A stretch of DNA of 64,000 nt, taken from positions 1-64,000 of the forward strand of contig NZ_SCOU01000004.1 in the NCBI RefSeq assembly GCF_005502435.1, read 5' to 3'. Under the pieces are notes generated by a model that saw only the letters and a program-made list of their open reading frames with translations, was not told the DNA's origin and searched no databases. A program made the translations under genes and the position numbers. This document shows, in pieces, positions 23,012 through 31,789 of this stretch. How positions within the stretch are numbered: the first letter of the stretch is position 1; each line of letters opens with the position of its first letter. Origin of the DNA: Methylobacillus flagellatus (GTDB lineage: Bacteria; Pseudomonadota; Gammaproteobacteria; Burkholderiales; Methylophilaceae).

Positions 23012-23339
23012 AATGCGCGTGGTGGAAGGTGTCATGAAGACCCAACAGCGCAAAAAAACTGTTGGCTGCCTGTTTCGTTTTAATGGTCATGTCCGTTTGA
23101 GTTATATGCCGATTGGGGAGTGATCTTCATCAATAGTGGGTAGGGTGGGCAGATCATCGATCTTTAAGTCAGATGCCCCTAAAAATCGATTAGCCACGCT
23201 ACCCATGACTGGTAGGGGGGTATCAAATGTATGGGGTCCTTTGCCTCTAGACCGTATGCTTAATCAGATTTTTATGAGCGTGAGTTACAGGGGGTGGGGG
23301 GTGTTTGACGTGTTGTATGTAAGTGCATGATTATTAACA

Positions 23340-23464
23340 ATTTCCCACTTTGGATTTAGTGTGCACTTTACATAATGTTCGTTATCAGAAGTGAATATAA
23401 CTTTATTTAACAATTTCCCACTATTAGTTAAATTTTGTGTATTTTTAATATTCCATTTCCCACT
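23340..23464 (+). repeat. three direct copies of atttcccact
   Basis: The decamer atttcccact occurs at 23340, 23413 and 23455, the first two within aacaatttcccact. The surroundings are much more AT-rich than the chromosome. Possibly iterons or operators of the downstream HTH protein; function is inferred. Confidence 0.6.
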
Positions 23465-23470
23465 TTTAAT

Positions 23471-23538
23471 TTATCGAACATCAAATAATCGATAAACTAT
23501 ATTTATCAAACAATAGGTGCTAGCCTTAGGCTAGCACC
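23471..23538. promoter_or_regulatory. palindromic control region before the HTH gene
   Basis: Two inverted repeats are seen: ttatcga/tcgataa (23471-23495) and a perfect 10-bp palindrome ggtgctagcc-tta-ggctagcacc (23516-23538). The second ends 26 bases before the HTH gene start. Likely operator or mRNA hairpin. Confidence 0.5.
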
Positions 23539-23564
23539 CACCAGCGAAAAAAGGTTTAATCAAA

Positions 23565-23810
23565 ATGACGCCAGATGAATTCAGAGCCGGGCTTGATAAG
23601 CTGGGCTGGAAACAGAGTGACTTTGCAATGGCCACGGGGTTGAGCAAGGTGGCTGTCTCTAACTGGCTGAATGCCACAGCTACGCCCTTGCCTTTATGGG
23701 CACAGTCTCACCTGGCGCTGCTGCTTAAGCTGCATGATCTCGCTGGTGAGTTACTTACGCCACCTACAAAAGCAGCAAAGGCTGCGAGGGACAAAACAAT
23801 ATCGATCTAG
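23565..23810 (+). CDS. Cro/cI-type helix-turn-helix protein
   Basis: An 81-aa small DNA-binding protein. The XRE-type HTH spans about residues 5-45 (EFRAGLDKLGWKQSDFAMAT, then SKVAVSNWLNATATPLP). Similar small proteins are common at the edge of phages and integrative elements as repressors. AAGG lies about ten bases before the ATG. Palindromes and decamer repeats directly upstream could be its own operators (inference). Last gene before the right-end arm sites and attR. Confidence 0.8.
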   Translation: MTPDEFRAGLDKLGWKQSDFAMATGLSKVAVSNWLNATATPLPLWAQSHLALLLKLHDLAGELLTPPTKAAKAARDKTISI

Positions 23811-23828
23811 CTCTTCACAACAAAATTA

Positions 23829-23849
23829 GGGGGCAACTTTGGGGGCAAC
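23829..23849 (+). repeat. integrase arm-type sites, right end
   Basis: Two direct gggggcaac copies at 23829 and 23841, spaced 12 bp exactly as at 16723/16735, and about 52 bases left of attR. They support a shared binding protein for both ends. Confidence 0.65.
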
Positions 23850-23900
23850 TCACTGATTGAGTTTTGTTAGATTGGCTTAGATAAAGGCTTGTAAGGATTT

Positions 23901-23928
23901 GTTCGATGGTGCCCCTGCCACCAGATTC
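23901..23928 (+). other. attR, degenerate copy of the tRNA-Phe 3' end
   Basis: The sequence gttcgatggtgcccctgcca and its continuation repeats the tRNA-Phe T-arm/acceptor end at 16585-16613 with two substitutions in the T-loop stem, one deleted g and one change after CCA. Directly beyond it lies a terminator that would originally have followed tRNA-Phe. Confidence 0.7.
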
Positions 23929-23964
23929 CAAAAGGGTTTAGTCTTCGGACTAAACCCTTTTTTG
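23929..23964 (+). terminator. displaced tRNA-Phe terminator
   Basis: The stem aaagggtttagtc/gactaaaccctttt has a TTCG loop and ends in a T-run, immediately after attR. It is probably the original chromosomal terminator of tRNA-Phe. From 23965 to 24226 I see no gene. Confidence 0.8.
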
Positions 23965-24226
23965 TTGTTTGTCATAATCACCCAACTTAGCCTGAGATCT
24001 CGGGCTCAAGTCGAAACGCAGTGCATGGTGGCTGTTAATAACCACTTTGCTCAATATAGCCAATCCTGGCTGTCGTTGTAAACATGGCTGCTTCGTAGCT
24101 CACGTTAATCATAATAAACATCAGTGACTTATGAATTTGTTTCGATACTGAAAAGACGATCTGGATAATCAATGACTGGCATAGATGTTGCGGCCAAATC
24201 AACGATGAAAAATCTCTGAGGCTAAC

Positions 24227-25993
24227 ATGGCATTCGAATCCGAGTTAAATAATGATCGCCTGCAAGCAGATGCTGGGATCTTTGGTGTGGATATGGGAGG
24301 GCAACTCAATTCTGCTAAAGATGTGGATGTATTCAAGTTCACGACCTCCAGCCCAATCGTGCTCAATCTGAAGTTCTCTGGTGATGCTGCTAGTTTCAGC
24401 CTCAAATTGTTCGACAGCCCTACCTCAACCGTGCCTGTTTATACCAATCAAAATGGCATCGGATTTACTAATTTCGTCAAAAGCATCCCACCTGGCACTT
24501 ACTATGTGGAGGTTTCTGCAGGGGATCAGTACAGTAGCAGCCAATATAACTTGCTGGTTTCCGCATTACCTAGTGAAGCTGCATTTGGTGAGATCGAGTT
24601 CAATGACGAGCCGCAGTTTGCAGATCCGACATTGATCGGTACTACCGCGATTGCTAGCCTCAATTCGGAGCAAGACAGGGATTTCTTTAGCTTCGATGTA
24701 GACCAGCGTGGCAAATACAGTCTGGCATTCGACCCGCCAGCAACGGCGCCTGCTGGTAGCTACGAAGTGAGCATCTGGGATGCGCGTGGTGTGTTACAAA
24801 GCTCACAAAAGATCGGGTCAGACCTGACCTATGAGTTTCTTGCCCCTGTCGAAGGCCTTTATTTCGTCTCTGTCGAAGTTGGGGCTAGTTTTAATCCAGA
24901 TCAATATAGCTTCCGTATCAACTCATTCCTTAGCATCGAATCAACATTGAACGGTTCTGCGGCTAACGATGAATTGCTCGGTACGTTTGCCAATGACCGT
25001 ATCAACGGTAGCACCGGTAACGACATCATCATTGGCGCTGATGGTAACGATTCGCTGGATGGTGGCGCTGGTAACGACAGGATGCAGGGTGGGCGAGGAC
25101 ATGACGTTTATGTGCTCGATAATGTGCGTGATGTAGTGATAGAGCTTGCTGGCCAAGGTACAGACACTTTGCGTACACCATTCGATATCAAGAAGCTGGT
25201 CGACAATGTCGAAAATGTCGAGTTGTTAGCTCCCTCAATCAAAGTGACTGGGAATGCGCTAAATAACAAATTGACAGGTAACGGTTTGGCTAACAGCCTT
25301 ACTGGGTTGGACGGGAACGATACTTTGGATGGCGGACTGGGTGCCGACAAGATGCAGGGTGGGCGTGGTAATGATACTTATAAAATAGATAACATCGGCG
25401 ATAAGGTATCGGAGTCTGCTAATGGTGGTTTCGATACCGTGATGGTAAGTGTGGACTTGATTAAGTCCATCAATAATATCGAGCATTTCATTCTGGAAGG
25501 GAACGCTCGATTGCTTAATGGCAACTCAAAGGCCAACCTGATCGAAGGTAGTGACAACCCTAATCGTTTGAATGGCTTGGCAGGGGACGACCTCATCTGG
25601 GGTGAAGCTGGTAACGATGTTTTGTCTGGCGGTAAAGGGAATGATCTTCTGGACGGCGGCATTGGTGCAGATCTGCTTCTGTTTGACAGTAAGCTTTCAG
25701 CGACGGTCAACATGGACACGGTTATCAACTTCGAAGTCGAGCTCGACAAGTTGGGTCTGAGTAAATCCGTGTTCGGGCGACTCGCAAAAGGTGATCTTCC
25801 TGAAGACCAGTTGTATGCCTACACGGGCAGTATGGATGGACGGGATAATAACGATTATCTTCTGTTCAATCAGTCCACGGGCGAACTGTATTATGACAAG
25901 GACGGCCTAGGCAAAGCAGCCCCTGTCTTGTTTGCTCAGATCGAAGTGGTGGCGCAAGGCATGTTCAGCGCTGACAATATCGTGATCCTCTGA
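24227..25993 (+). CDS. RTX/PPC-domain secreted protein
   Basis: A 588-aa protein with two N-terminal beta-sandwich domains of the pre-peptidase C-terminal (PPC) type (about 20-112 and 125-235). They carry the typical DxDxF(S/K)F and GTYYVEVSAG-like strands. Three blocks of calcium-binding RTX nonapeptides follow (about 245-300, 345-395, 443-492; for example GGAGNDRMQGG and GGKGNDLLDGG). There is no N-terminal signal peptide, as expected for type I secretion through a C-terminal signal, but no type I exporter genes are nearby. It carries no catalytic domain, so an adhesive or surface-layer-like role is possible. It lies just right of attR, and its GC is lower than average. Confidence 0.8.
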   Translation: MAFESELNNDRLQADAGIFGVDMGGQLNSAKDVDVFKFTTSSPIVLNLKFSGDAASFSLKLFDSPTSTVPVYTNQNGIGFTNFVKSIPPGTYYVEVSAGDQYSSSQYNLLVSALPSEAAFGEIEFNDEPQFADPTLIGTTAIASLNSEQDRDFFSFDVDQRGKYSLAFDPPATAPAGSYEVSIWDARGVLQSSQKIGSDLTYEFLAPVEGLYFVSVEVGASFNPDQYSFRINSFLSIESTLNGSAANDELLGTFANDRINGSTGNDIIIGADGNDSLDGGAGNDRMQGGRGHDVYVLDNVRDVVIELAGQGTDTLRTPFDIKKLVDNVENVELLAPSIKVTGNALNNKLTGNGLANSLTGLDGNDTLDGGLGADKMQGGRGNDTYKIDNIGDKVSESANGGFDTVMVSVDLIKSINNIEHFILEGNARLLNGNSKANLIEGSDNPNRLNGLAGDDLIWGEAGNDVLSGGKGNDLLDGGIGADLLLFDSKLSATVNMDTVINFEVELDKLGLSKSVFGRLAKGDLPEDQLYAYTGSMDGRDNNDYLLFNQSTGELYYDKDGLGKAAPVLFAQIEVVAQGMFSADNIVIL

Positions 25994-26033
25994 TCTGACG
26001 GCTATCGAACGTTAGTTATCAGACCACATTGCT

Positions 26034-26732
26034 TTACCAGGGCACCGTTTTCCCATCGTAAGCGAAGAAGCTGCCTGAGTCGTCAGGATGCAAGTTGGCG
26101 ATGATGTCGCGCATGCCAGTGACACTTTGCTCGGGCGTGATCAGTGCGTTCGGGCCACCCATGTCGGTCAGCACCCAGCCCGGGTGCAGTAGCACCGCTT
26201 TGATGCCGTCCTTTGCCAGGTCCAGCGCCAGGCTCTTCACCACCATGTTCACTGCTGTCTTGCTAGAGCGGTACAGATAATTGCCGCCGCTGCCGTTATC
26301 CGCGATGCTGCCCATTTTGCTGGTGATGGTGGCAATGGTTCTGGCGTTGCCACGCAGCAGATGGCGGTGGAACGCCTCGGCCATTTTCAGAGGCGCCATG
26401 CTGTTGATGCGGAATGCGTCTGCCCAAGCGGCATAGTCGGTGTGGCCGAAGCGGCTGTCATGGGTGTCGGCATAGATGCCAGCGTTGTTGATCAGCACAT
26501 CCACAGCCTGTGTGGACAGTGCGCTGGCAAGCCGGTCTATCTGCGCATGGTCGGCCACATCGAGTGCGTGCAACTGGATGTGTGCCGGGTGCTGGTCTGC
26601 CAGCGCGTTCAGGGCCTTGGCGTGCGCTGGTGCACGGCAACAGGCGTGGACCAGCCAGCCATCTGCTGCATATTGCCGTACGAATTCCAGTCCCAGGCCG
26701 CGATTCGCGCCGGTGATCACTACTGTTTGCAT
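26034..26732 (-). CDS. short-chain dehydrogenase/reductase
   Basis: A 232-aa Rossmann enzyme with TGANRGLG (7-14) for NAD(P) binding, NNAGIY in the middle, the catalytic Ser in ITSKMGS and YRSSK as the Tyr/Lys pair. The closest class is the CsgA/sniffer-like carbonyl reductases with a GLGLEFVRQYA start; the substrate cannot be told. Met at 26732 is chosen over the longer open frame because AGGAG lies seven bases upstream. A single gene, facing the RTX gene. Confidence 0.85.
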   Translation of the reverse strand: MQTVVITGANRGLGLEFVRQYAADGWLVHACCRAPAHAKALNALADQHPAHIQLHALDVADHAQIDRLASALSTQAVDVLINNAGIYADTHDSRFGHTDYAAWADAFRINSMAPLKMAEAFHRHLLRGNARTIATITSKMGSIADNGSGGNYLYRSSKTAVNMVVKSLALDLAKDGIKAVLLHPGWVLTDMGGPNALITPEQSVTGMRDIIANLHPDDSGSFFAYDGKTVPW

Positions 26733-26901
26733 GTGTACACTCCTGTTCCAGTCCAAGCCGGTCAGCGCAGCATGATGGGCTTGGGGTTATAATCAAACGA
26801 TTAAAACACAATAAAAACCTTATTCATGTATGAGCCGTCGATCCGGTGCAGGTTCCGATCGTCATGCCTAGTCTAGAGTATCAAATGAAGGTAGCAAGTT
26901 A

Positions 26902-27225
26902 ATGAGTGCTTATCAGGAAATCGAAGCCGAGCAGTTGCATCAATTGCTCGCCGTGCAAAAGATCCAGTTGGTGGATGTGCGTAATGACGACGAAGTCGCG
27001 CGTGGCATCATCCCCGGCGCGCTGCACATCACGCTCGCCAACATCCCCATGAAACATGAAGCGCTGCTGTCAGAGGATGTGCCGCTGGTGTTCTACTGTC
27101 ACAGCGGTATCCGTTCCGCACATGCCGCCAGCTTTCTGGCCAGCAAGGGCCGTGAACAGGTATATAACCTGCGCGGTGGCGTGCTGGCCTGGGGCAAGGC
27201 CGGTTATGCGTTTGGCAGCAAGTAG
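26902..27225 (+). CDS. rhodanese-like sulfurtransferase
   Basis: A 107-aa single rhodanese domain with the active-site loop CHSGIRS (Cys66), the DVRNDDE motif near 25 and the GGVLAW motif at the end. Such proteins carry a persulfide on the cysteine and pass sulfur on. The Shine-Dalgarno is GAAGG, about ten bases upstream. Eight bases separate it from the TusA-like gene, so the two probably form a sulfur-transfer pair. Confidence 0.9.
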   Translation: MSAYQEIEAEQLHQLLAVQKIQLVDVRNDDEVARGIIPGALHITLANIPMKHEALLSEDVPLVFYCHSGIRSAHAASFLASKGREQVYNLRGGVLAWGKAGYAFGSK

Positions 27226-27233
27226 GAAACGGT

Positions 27234-27479
27234 ATGGAGTTTGATAAGGAACTGGATGCGCGCGGGCTCAACTGCCCGCTGCCCATCCTGCGCTGCAAGA
27301 AGGGGTTGGCCGAGATCACGGCGGGTCAGGTACTCAAAGTGCTGGCCACCGATCCTGGCTCGGTGAAAGATTTTCAGGCCTTCTGCAAGCAGACTGGCCA
27401 CGAGATGCTTGCCATGCAAGAGAACGAAGCAGTGCCCAAGAAGGAATTCATCTTCCATATCCGCAAGCGTGTTGCGTGA
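27234..27479 (+). CDS. TusA-family sulfur carrier
   Basis: An 81-aa protein with the SirA/TusA fold and the signature CPLPILRCKK (Cys14 as persulfide carrier). The ending EFIFHIRKRV matches the family core strand. It follows the rhodanese gene directly. In known systems TusA-like proteins take sulfur from a rhodanese or cysteine desulfurase and hand it to tRNA thiolation or sulfur oxidation; the acceptor here is unknown, so I do not call it tusA itself. Confidence 0.9.
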   Translation: MEFDKELDARGLNCPLPILRCKKGLAEITAGQVLKVLATDPGSVKDFQAFCKQTGHEMLAMQENEAVPKKEFIFHIRKRVA

Positions 27480-27591
27480 GTCATCCGCCCGCCTGTTTGT
27501 AAGGTGGTGCAGCCAGGTCGGTGGTCAGGTCGATCATGCTGGCCTGCCATTGAATCCGGTTTGACTGGTTTATCTAGAAGGGTGTGATGCC

Positions 27592-28641
27592 ATGAGCAAA
27601 GGCCTGCGCTTGTCAGAAAAGTGGTTCAACCGTGGCTTGTGGACCATCGCCATCGTGTTCGCCAGCTTTCTGATCGGCCTGGGCGGCACCATCATCGGTG
27701 ATTTGCCGCAAGTCACGCGTGATTACAGCCTGGATGATTTCATCCAACAGCCTGCTGCCGGGGAGCTGCGTGATGCACTCAAGCTGGCACAGCAGTCACG
27801 CAGTGATCTCAACGAACAAGCCCATCAGGCGCAGATCCGTCTGGATACTGCCAATAATGACTACAACACCGCCTATGCCAGTTTCAATAACTGGTTGGCC
27901 ACACGCAGTGCCACCGAACAAGCTTCCCAGGATGAGGCGCTGATTCAGCGTACCCAGGCACTGGACAGCCTCAAGCAGCAGCAACGTCAGCGTCTGGCCG
28001 AGGTGGATGCGCTGAGCCAGCAGCAGGATCAAGCTGCACAGGCACAGCAGGCCTTGCAGGACAAGTTGGCGGTGCTGGAGCAGGCTGCACAGGAAAAGCT
28101 GGACCAGCAGTGGCACCATCAGGAGATCCAGGTATTCCTGTACCGGCTGATGCTGACCTTGCCTTTGCTGGTGATTGCCGCCTGGTTGTTCGCCAAAAAG
28201 CGCAAAACCGCCTATTGGCCGTTTGTCTGGGGCTTCATCCTGTTCGCGCTGTTCGCCTTTTTCGTCGAGCTGGTGCCTTATCTGCCCAGCTACGGCGGCT
28301 ATGTGCGCTATCTGGTGGGGATCGTGTTGACCGTGGTGATCGGGCGTCAGGCCATCATCGCCTTGAACGCGTATCTGGAGAAGCAGAAGTTGGCCGAGCA
28401 ATTGCCGGATGCGCAGCGCCGCGTGGAGCTGAGTTACGACATCGCCCTGGCGCGGCTGGCCAAACAGCTGTGTCCGGGTTGTGAACGTCAGGTGGATCTG
28501 AAAGACGCCAGCATCGACTTTTGTCCGCATTGCGGCATCGGCCTGCATGACCATTGCACGCAGTGCCAGGCGCGTAAAAGTGCTTTTGCCAAATTCTGCC
28601 ACCGCTGCGGGTGTGCGGCGCCTCAAGCCAGCGCGTCATAA
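27592..28641 (+). CDS. membrane protein with coiled coil and double zinc ribbon
   Basis: Not a named family to me. The 349-aa product has a first membrane segment (about 16-36), a long Gln/Ala-rich coiled coil (about 60-175), then three more hydrophobic segments (about 182-200, 207-226, 236-256). At the C-terminus come four CxxC pairs in two zinc ribbons (CPGC, CPHC, CTQC, CHRC; about 297-343). The Shine-Dalgarno is AGGGTG, nine bases before ATG. It follows the rhodanese/TusA pair by 112 bases. The zinc ribbons presumably face the cytoplasm. A role in envelope stress or sulfur/metal sensing would be speculation. Confidence 0.75.
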   Translation: MSKGLRLSEKWFNRGLWTIAIVFASFLIGLGGTIIGDLPQVTRDYSLDDFIQQPAAGELRDALKLAQQSRSDLNEQAHQAQIRLDTANNDYNTAYASFNNWLATRSATEQASQDEALIQRTQALDSLKQQQRQRLAEVDALSQQQDQAAQAQQALQDKLAVLEQAAQEKLDQQWHHQEIQVFLYRLMLTLPLLVIAAWLFAKKRKTAYWPFVWGFILFALFAFFVELVPYLPSYGGYVRYLVGIVLTVVIGRQAIIALNAYLEKQKLAEQLPDAQRRVELSYDIALARLAKQLCPGCERQVDLKDASIDFCPHCGIGLHDHCTQCQARKSAFAKFCHRCGCAAPQASAS

Positions 28642-28750
28642 GCACTGGCGCTGCCTGGTGTTGACCGAAAAATTAACCCGCAGTGTTGAACCATAGTGCT
28701 AGCGCACAGTGTTCACCCGTGGTGTTACTCACCGTGGTGGTGCTCATAGC

Positions 28751-28786
28751 AAAACGGGGTGCCGCATTGCAGCACCCCGTTTTTTG
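28751..28786. terminator. bidirectional terminator
   Basis: The stem aaacggggtgc/gcaccccgttt is flanked by As and Ts and ends both the zinc-ribbon gene (plus) and valS (minus). The preceding 28650-28745 is a low-complexity stretch with about six GTGTT/GTGGT words at 12-24 base intervals and no gene. Confidence 0.85.
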
Positions 28787-28800
28787 TTAGCAGCGTCCGC

Positions 28801-31725
28801 TTATTTCAGCTTGGCCAGCTGCGCTTGCAACTTTTCCAGCGTGGTGCTGAACTCGGCCAGGCGCGCCTTCTCCTGTTCCACTACGGCAACCGGTGCACGT
28901 GCAACAAAGCCTTCATTGCCCAGTTTGGCCTGCGCTTTTGCGATCTCGCCTTGCAGCCGCGCCACTTCCTTGCCCAGGCGTTCCTTTTCCGCTGCCACGT
29001 CGATCTCGATCTTGAGCATGAGCTTGAAATCGCCCGCCAGCGCTACCGGCGCGTCGGCTTCCGGCAGATCAGCCAGGATCTCCACCTCGGCCAGCTTGGC
29101 CAGTGCCTTGATGTAAGGCGCATAGTGGCTTAGCTGTTCAGCATCGCCAGCGGCGATCAGTGGCACGCGTTGTGCGGGGGAAACGCCCATCTCGCCACGC
29201 AGGCTGCGGCAGGCATCGACCGCGGCTTTGAGCGTGGCCACCCAGGCTTCGGCCTGCGTGTCGATCTTGCTGGCCTGGCTAACCGGGTAGGCTTGCAGCA
29301 TGATGCTGGGGCCTGGGCTGTGGAGGTCGCGACCACTCAGCGGGCCTACGGTCTGCCAGATCTCTTCGGTGATGAACGGCATGATGGGGTGCGCCAGACG
29401 CAGCATGGTCTCCAGTACGCGCAGCAGGGTGCGGCGTGTGGCACGTTGCTGTGCTGCGTTACCCTGTTGAATTTGTACCTTGGCCAGCTCTAGATACCAG
29501 TCGCAATACTGGTCCCACACCAATTCGTAGATGGCTTTGGCGGCCAGGTCGAAGCGGTATTCGCTGAACGCACGTTCCACCTCGGCTTCGCTGCGCTGCA
29601 GTTGGCTGACGATCCAGCGGTCGGCCTGCGAGAACTCCAGATAGCCATCACGGCATTCTTCCAGGCCGTTGTCTTGCGGCGTGCCGTCTTCATTCACGCA
29701 GTTCATCAGCACGAAGCGTGTGGCGTTCCACAGCTTGTTGCAGAAATTGCGGTAGCCTTCGCAGCGCTGCAGGTCGAACTTGATGTCGCGGCCGGGGCTG
29801 GCCAGCGAGGCGAAGGTGAAGCGCAGCGCGTCGGTGCCAAACGCCGGGATGCCTTCCGGGAATTCCTTGCGCGTGCGCTTCTCGATCTGCTCTGCCTGCT
29901 TGGGGTTCATGAGGCCGGTAGTGCGCTTTTTGATCAGCGCATCCAGCGCGATGCCGTCGATCAGGTCGATCGGGTCAAGCACATTGCCCTTGGATTTGCT
30001 CATCTTCTGGCCTTCCGCATCGCGGATCAGGCCGTGCACATACACATGCTTGAATGGGATCTTGCCGGTAAGGTGCTTGGTCATCATGACCATGCGCGCC
30101 ACCCAGAAGAAGATGATGTCGAAGCCGGTGACCAGCACGGAGGAAGGCAGGTACTGTTGCAGCATCTGGTTGTGGGTATCGATTGTCTCATCGCCGGTCC
30201 AGTCCAGCGTGGAGAACGGCCACATCGCAGACGAGTACCAGGTATCCAGCACATCGTTGTCGCGCGTGAGTGCACCGGTGTAGCCATCTTTGGCGGCCAT
30301 GGCCTGCGCTTCCGCTTCGTCGTGCGCCACATACACCTTGCCATCCTCGCTGTACCAGGCCGGGATCTGGTGACCCCACCACAGTTGACGCGAGATACAC
30401 CAATCCTGGATGTTATTGAGCCACTGGTTGTAAGTATTGACCCAGTTTTCCGGCACGAACTGGATCTTGCCATCAGCAACCACCTCCAGCGCTTTTTCGG
30501 TGATGCTCTTGCCATCCGCGCCAGGCTTGCTCATGGCCACGAACCACTGGTCGGTGAGCATGGGTTCGATGACCACACCGGTACGGTCACCACGTGGCAC
30601 CTTGAGTTTGTGTTTCTCGGTCTTTCCCAGCGCGCCAATCGCTTCCAGGTCAGCCACCACCTGCTTGCGTGCCGCGAAACGTTCCATACCCTGGTATGGG
30701 GCTGGTGCTGCCTCGTTGATGTGTCCGTCCAGCGTCAGGATGCTGATCATGGACAGGCCATGGCGCTGCCCAACGGCATAGTCGTTGAAATCATGCGCAG
30801 GCGTGACCTTGACCACGCCGGTGCCGAACTCGCGGTCTACATAGTCATCGGCAATGACCGGAACGCTACGGCCGCACAGTGGTAGCTGCACGGATTTGCC
30901 GATCAGGTGCTGATATCGTTCATCTTCAGGATGCACCATCACGGCCACATCGCCCAGCATGGTTTCCGGGCGCGTGGTGGCCACGGTCAGGTGCGTCAGG
31001 CCCTTGACTGTATCGGCGTCGACCAGCGGGTAGTTGATGTGCCACAGATGGCCGTCTTCTTCCTCCTGCAACACTTCCAGGTCAGAGACAGCCGTGCCCA
31101 GATTCACGTCCCAGTTCACCAGACGCTTGCCACGGTAGATCAGGCCCTCCTGATACAGGCGCACGAAACTGTCGGTGACCACCTTGTTGAGGCCGGCGTC
31201 CATGGTGAAGCGCTCGCGGCTCCAGTCTGGCGAGGTGCCCAGACGGCGCATCTGCTGGGTGATGGTGCCGCCGGAGTATTCTTTCCATTCCCAGACTTTT
31301 TCCAGGAATTTCTCGCGGCCCAGTTCATGGCGGCTGATGCCTTGTGCATCGAGCTGGCGTTCCACCACGATCTGCGTGGCGATGCCGGCATGGTCGGTAC
31401 CCGGTTGCCACAAGGTGTTGGCGCCACGCATGCGGTGATAGCGTGTCAGCGTGTCCATCAGGGTCTGGTTGAAGCCGTGGCCCATGTGCAGCGTGCCGGT
31501 CACATTGGGTGGTGGTAGCAGGATGCAGAAGTTGTCCTGCTTGCTACTGTCAGCGCCTGCGGCGTAGTAGCCGCGGCTTTCCCAGAACTGGTACCAGCGG
31601 CTTTCTATCTCTTTGGGCTCAAAGGACTTTGCCAGCGCCAAGGGATTTTCGAGCGCCAAGGGATTTTCGATCGATTGCGCGGCAGGCTGGACGGGGGGAT
31701 GAATAGGGGAGTTTGGTGTCGTCAT
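28801..31725 (-). CDS. valS: valyl-tRNA synthetase
   Basis: A 974-aa class I synthetase with signature HMGH (80-83), the KMSKS loop (KMSKSKGN, about residue 575), an inserted editing domain between them and a C-terminal coiled coil that clamps the tRNA. It charges tRNA-Val and hydrolyses mischarged Thr-tRNA. The N-terminal 35 residues extend beyond the catalytic core and contain a perfect hexapeptide duplication, ENPLAL twice (20-31), from an 18-bp tandem repeat. Single transcription unit; the next gene upstream ends 65 bases away. Confidence 0.97.
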   Translation of the reverse strand: MTTPNSPIHPPVQPAAQSIENPLALENPLALAKSFEPKEIESRWYQFWESRGYYAAGADSSKQDNFCILLPPPNVTGTLHMGHGFNQTLMDTLTRYHRMRGANTLWQPGTDHAGIATQIVVERQLDAQGISRHELGREKFLEKVWEWKEYSGGTITQQMRRLGTSPDWSRERFTMDAGLNKVVTDSFVRLYQEGLIYRGKRLVNWDVNLGTAVSDLEVLQEEEDGHLWHINYPLVDADTVKGLTHLTVATTRPETMLGDVAVMVHPEDERYQHLIGKSVQLPLCGRSVPVIADDYVDREFGTGVVKVTPAHDFNDYAVGQRHGLSMISILTLDGHINEAAPAPYQGMERFAARKQVVADLEAIGALGKTEKHKLKVPRGDRTGVVIEPMLTDQWFVAMSKPGADGKSITEKALEVVADGKIQFVPENWVNTYNQWLNNIQDWCISRQLWWGHQIPAWYSEDGKVYVAHDEAEAQAMAAKDGYTGALTRDNDVLDTWYSSAMWPFSTLDWTGDETIDTHNQMLQQYLPSSVLVTGFDIIFFWVARMVMMTKHLTGKIPFKHVYVHGLIRDAEGQKMSKSKGNVLDPIDLIDGIALDALIKKRTTGLMNPKQAEQIEKRTRKEFPEGIPAFGTDALRFTFASLASPGRDIKFDLQRCEGYRNFCNKLWNATRFVLMNCVNEDGTPQDNGLEECRDGYLEFSQADRWIVSQLQRSEAEVERAFSEYRFDLAAKAIYELVWDQYCDWYLELAKVQIQQGNAAQQRATRRTLLRVLETMLRLAHPIMPFITEEIWQTVGPLSGRDLHSPGPSIMLQAYPVSQASKIDTQAEAWVATLKAAVDACRSLRGEMGVSPAQRVPLIAAGDAEQLSHYAPYIKALAKLAEVEILADLPEADAPVALAGDFKLMLKIEIDVAAEKERLGKEVARLQGEIAKAQAKLGNEGFVARAPVAVVEQEKARLAEFSTTLEKLQAQLAKLK
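31634..31669 (+). repeat. 18-bp perfect tandem duplication in valS
   Basis: The unit agcgccaagggattttcg occurs twice without a gap, giving the [12 protein letters not shown] repeat in the dispensable N-terminal extension of ValRS. Confidence 0.9.
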
Positions 31726-31789
31726 AAGGACACGATTTTAGCACAGCCACCCAGCCTGTCGGCAGTCTGGGCAGCCAGCGCATCGCGGG

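Noticed and set aside
23136-23330. 65-codon frame in the element's control region
   Set aside because: No Shine-Dalgarno, odd composition and overlap with a G-rich non-coding stretch.
23899-24081. 60-codon frame across attR and the terminator
   Set aside because: It overlaps the tRNA remnant and an intrinsic terminator and has no ribosome site.
29602-30885. 427-codon frame antisense to valS
   Set aside because: Shadow of valS; no Shine-Dalgarno and no recognisable domain.
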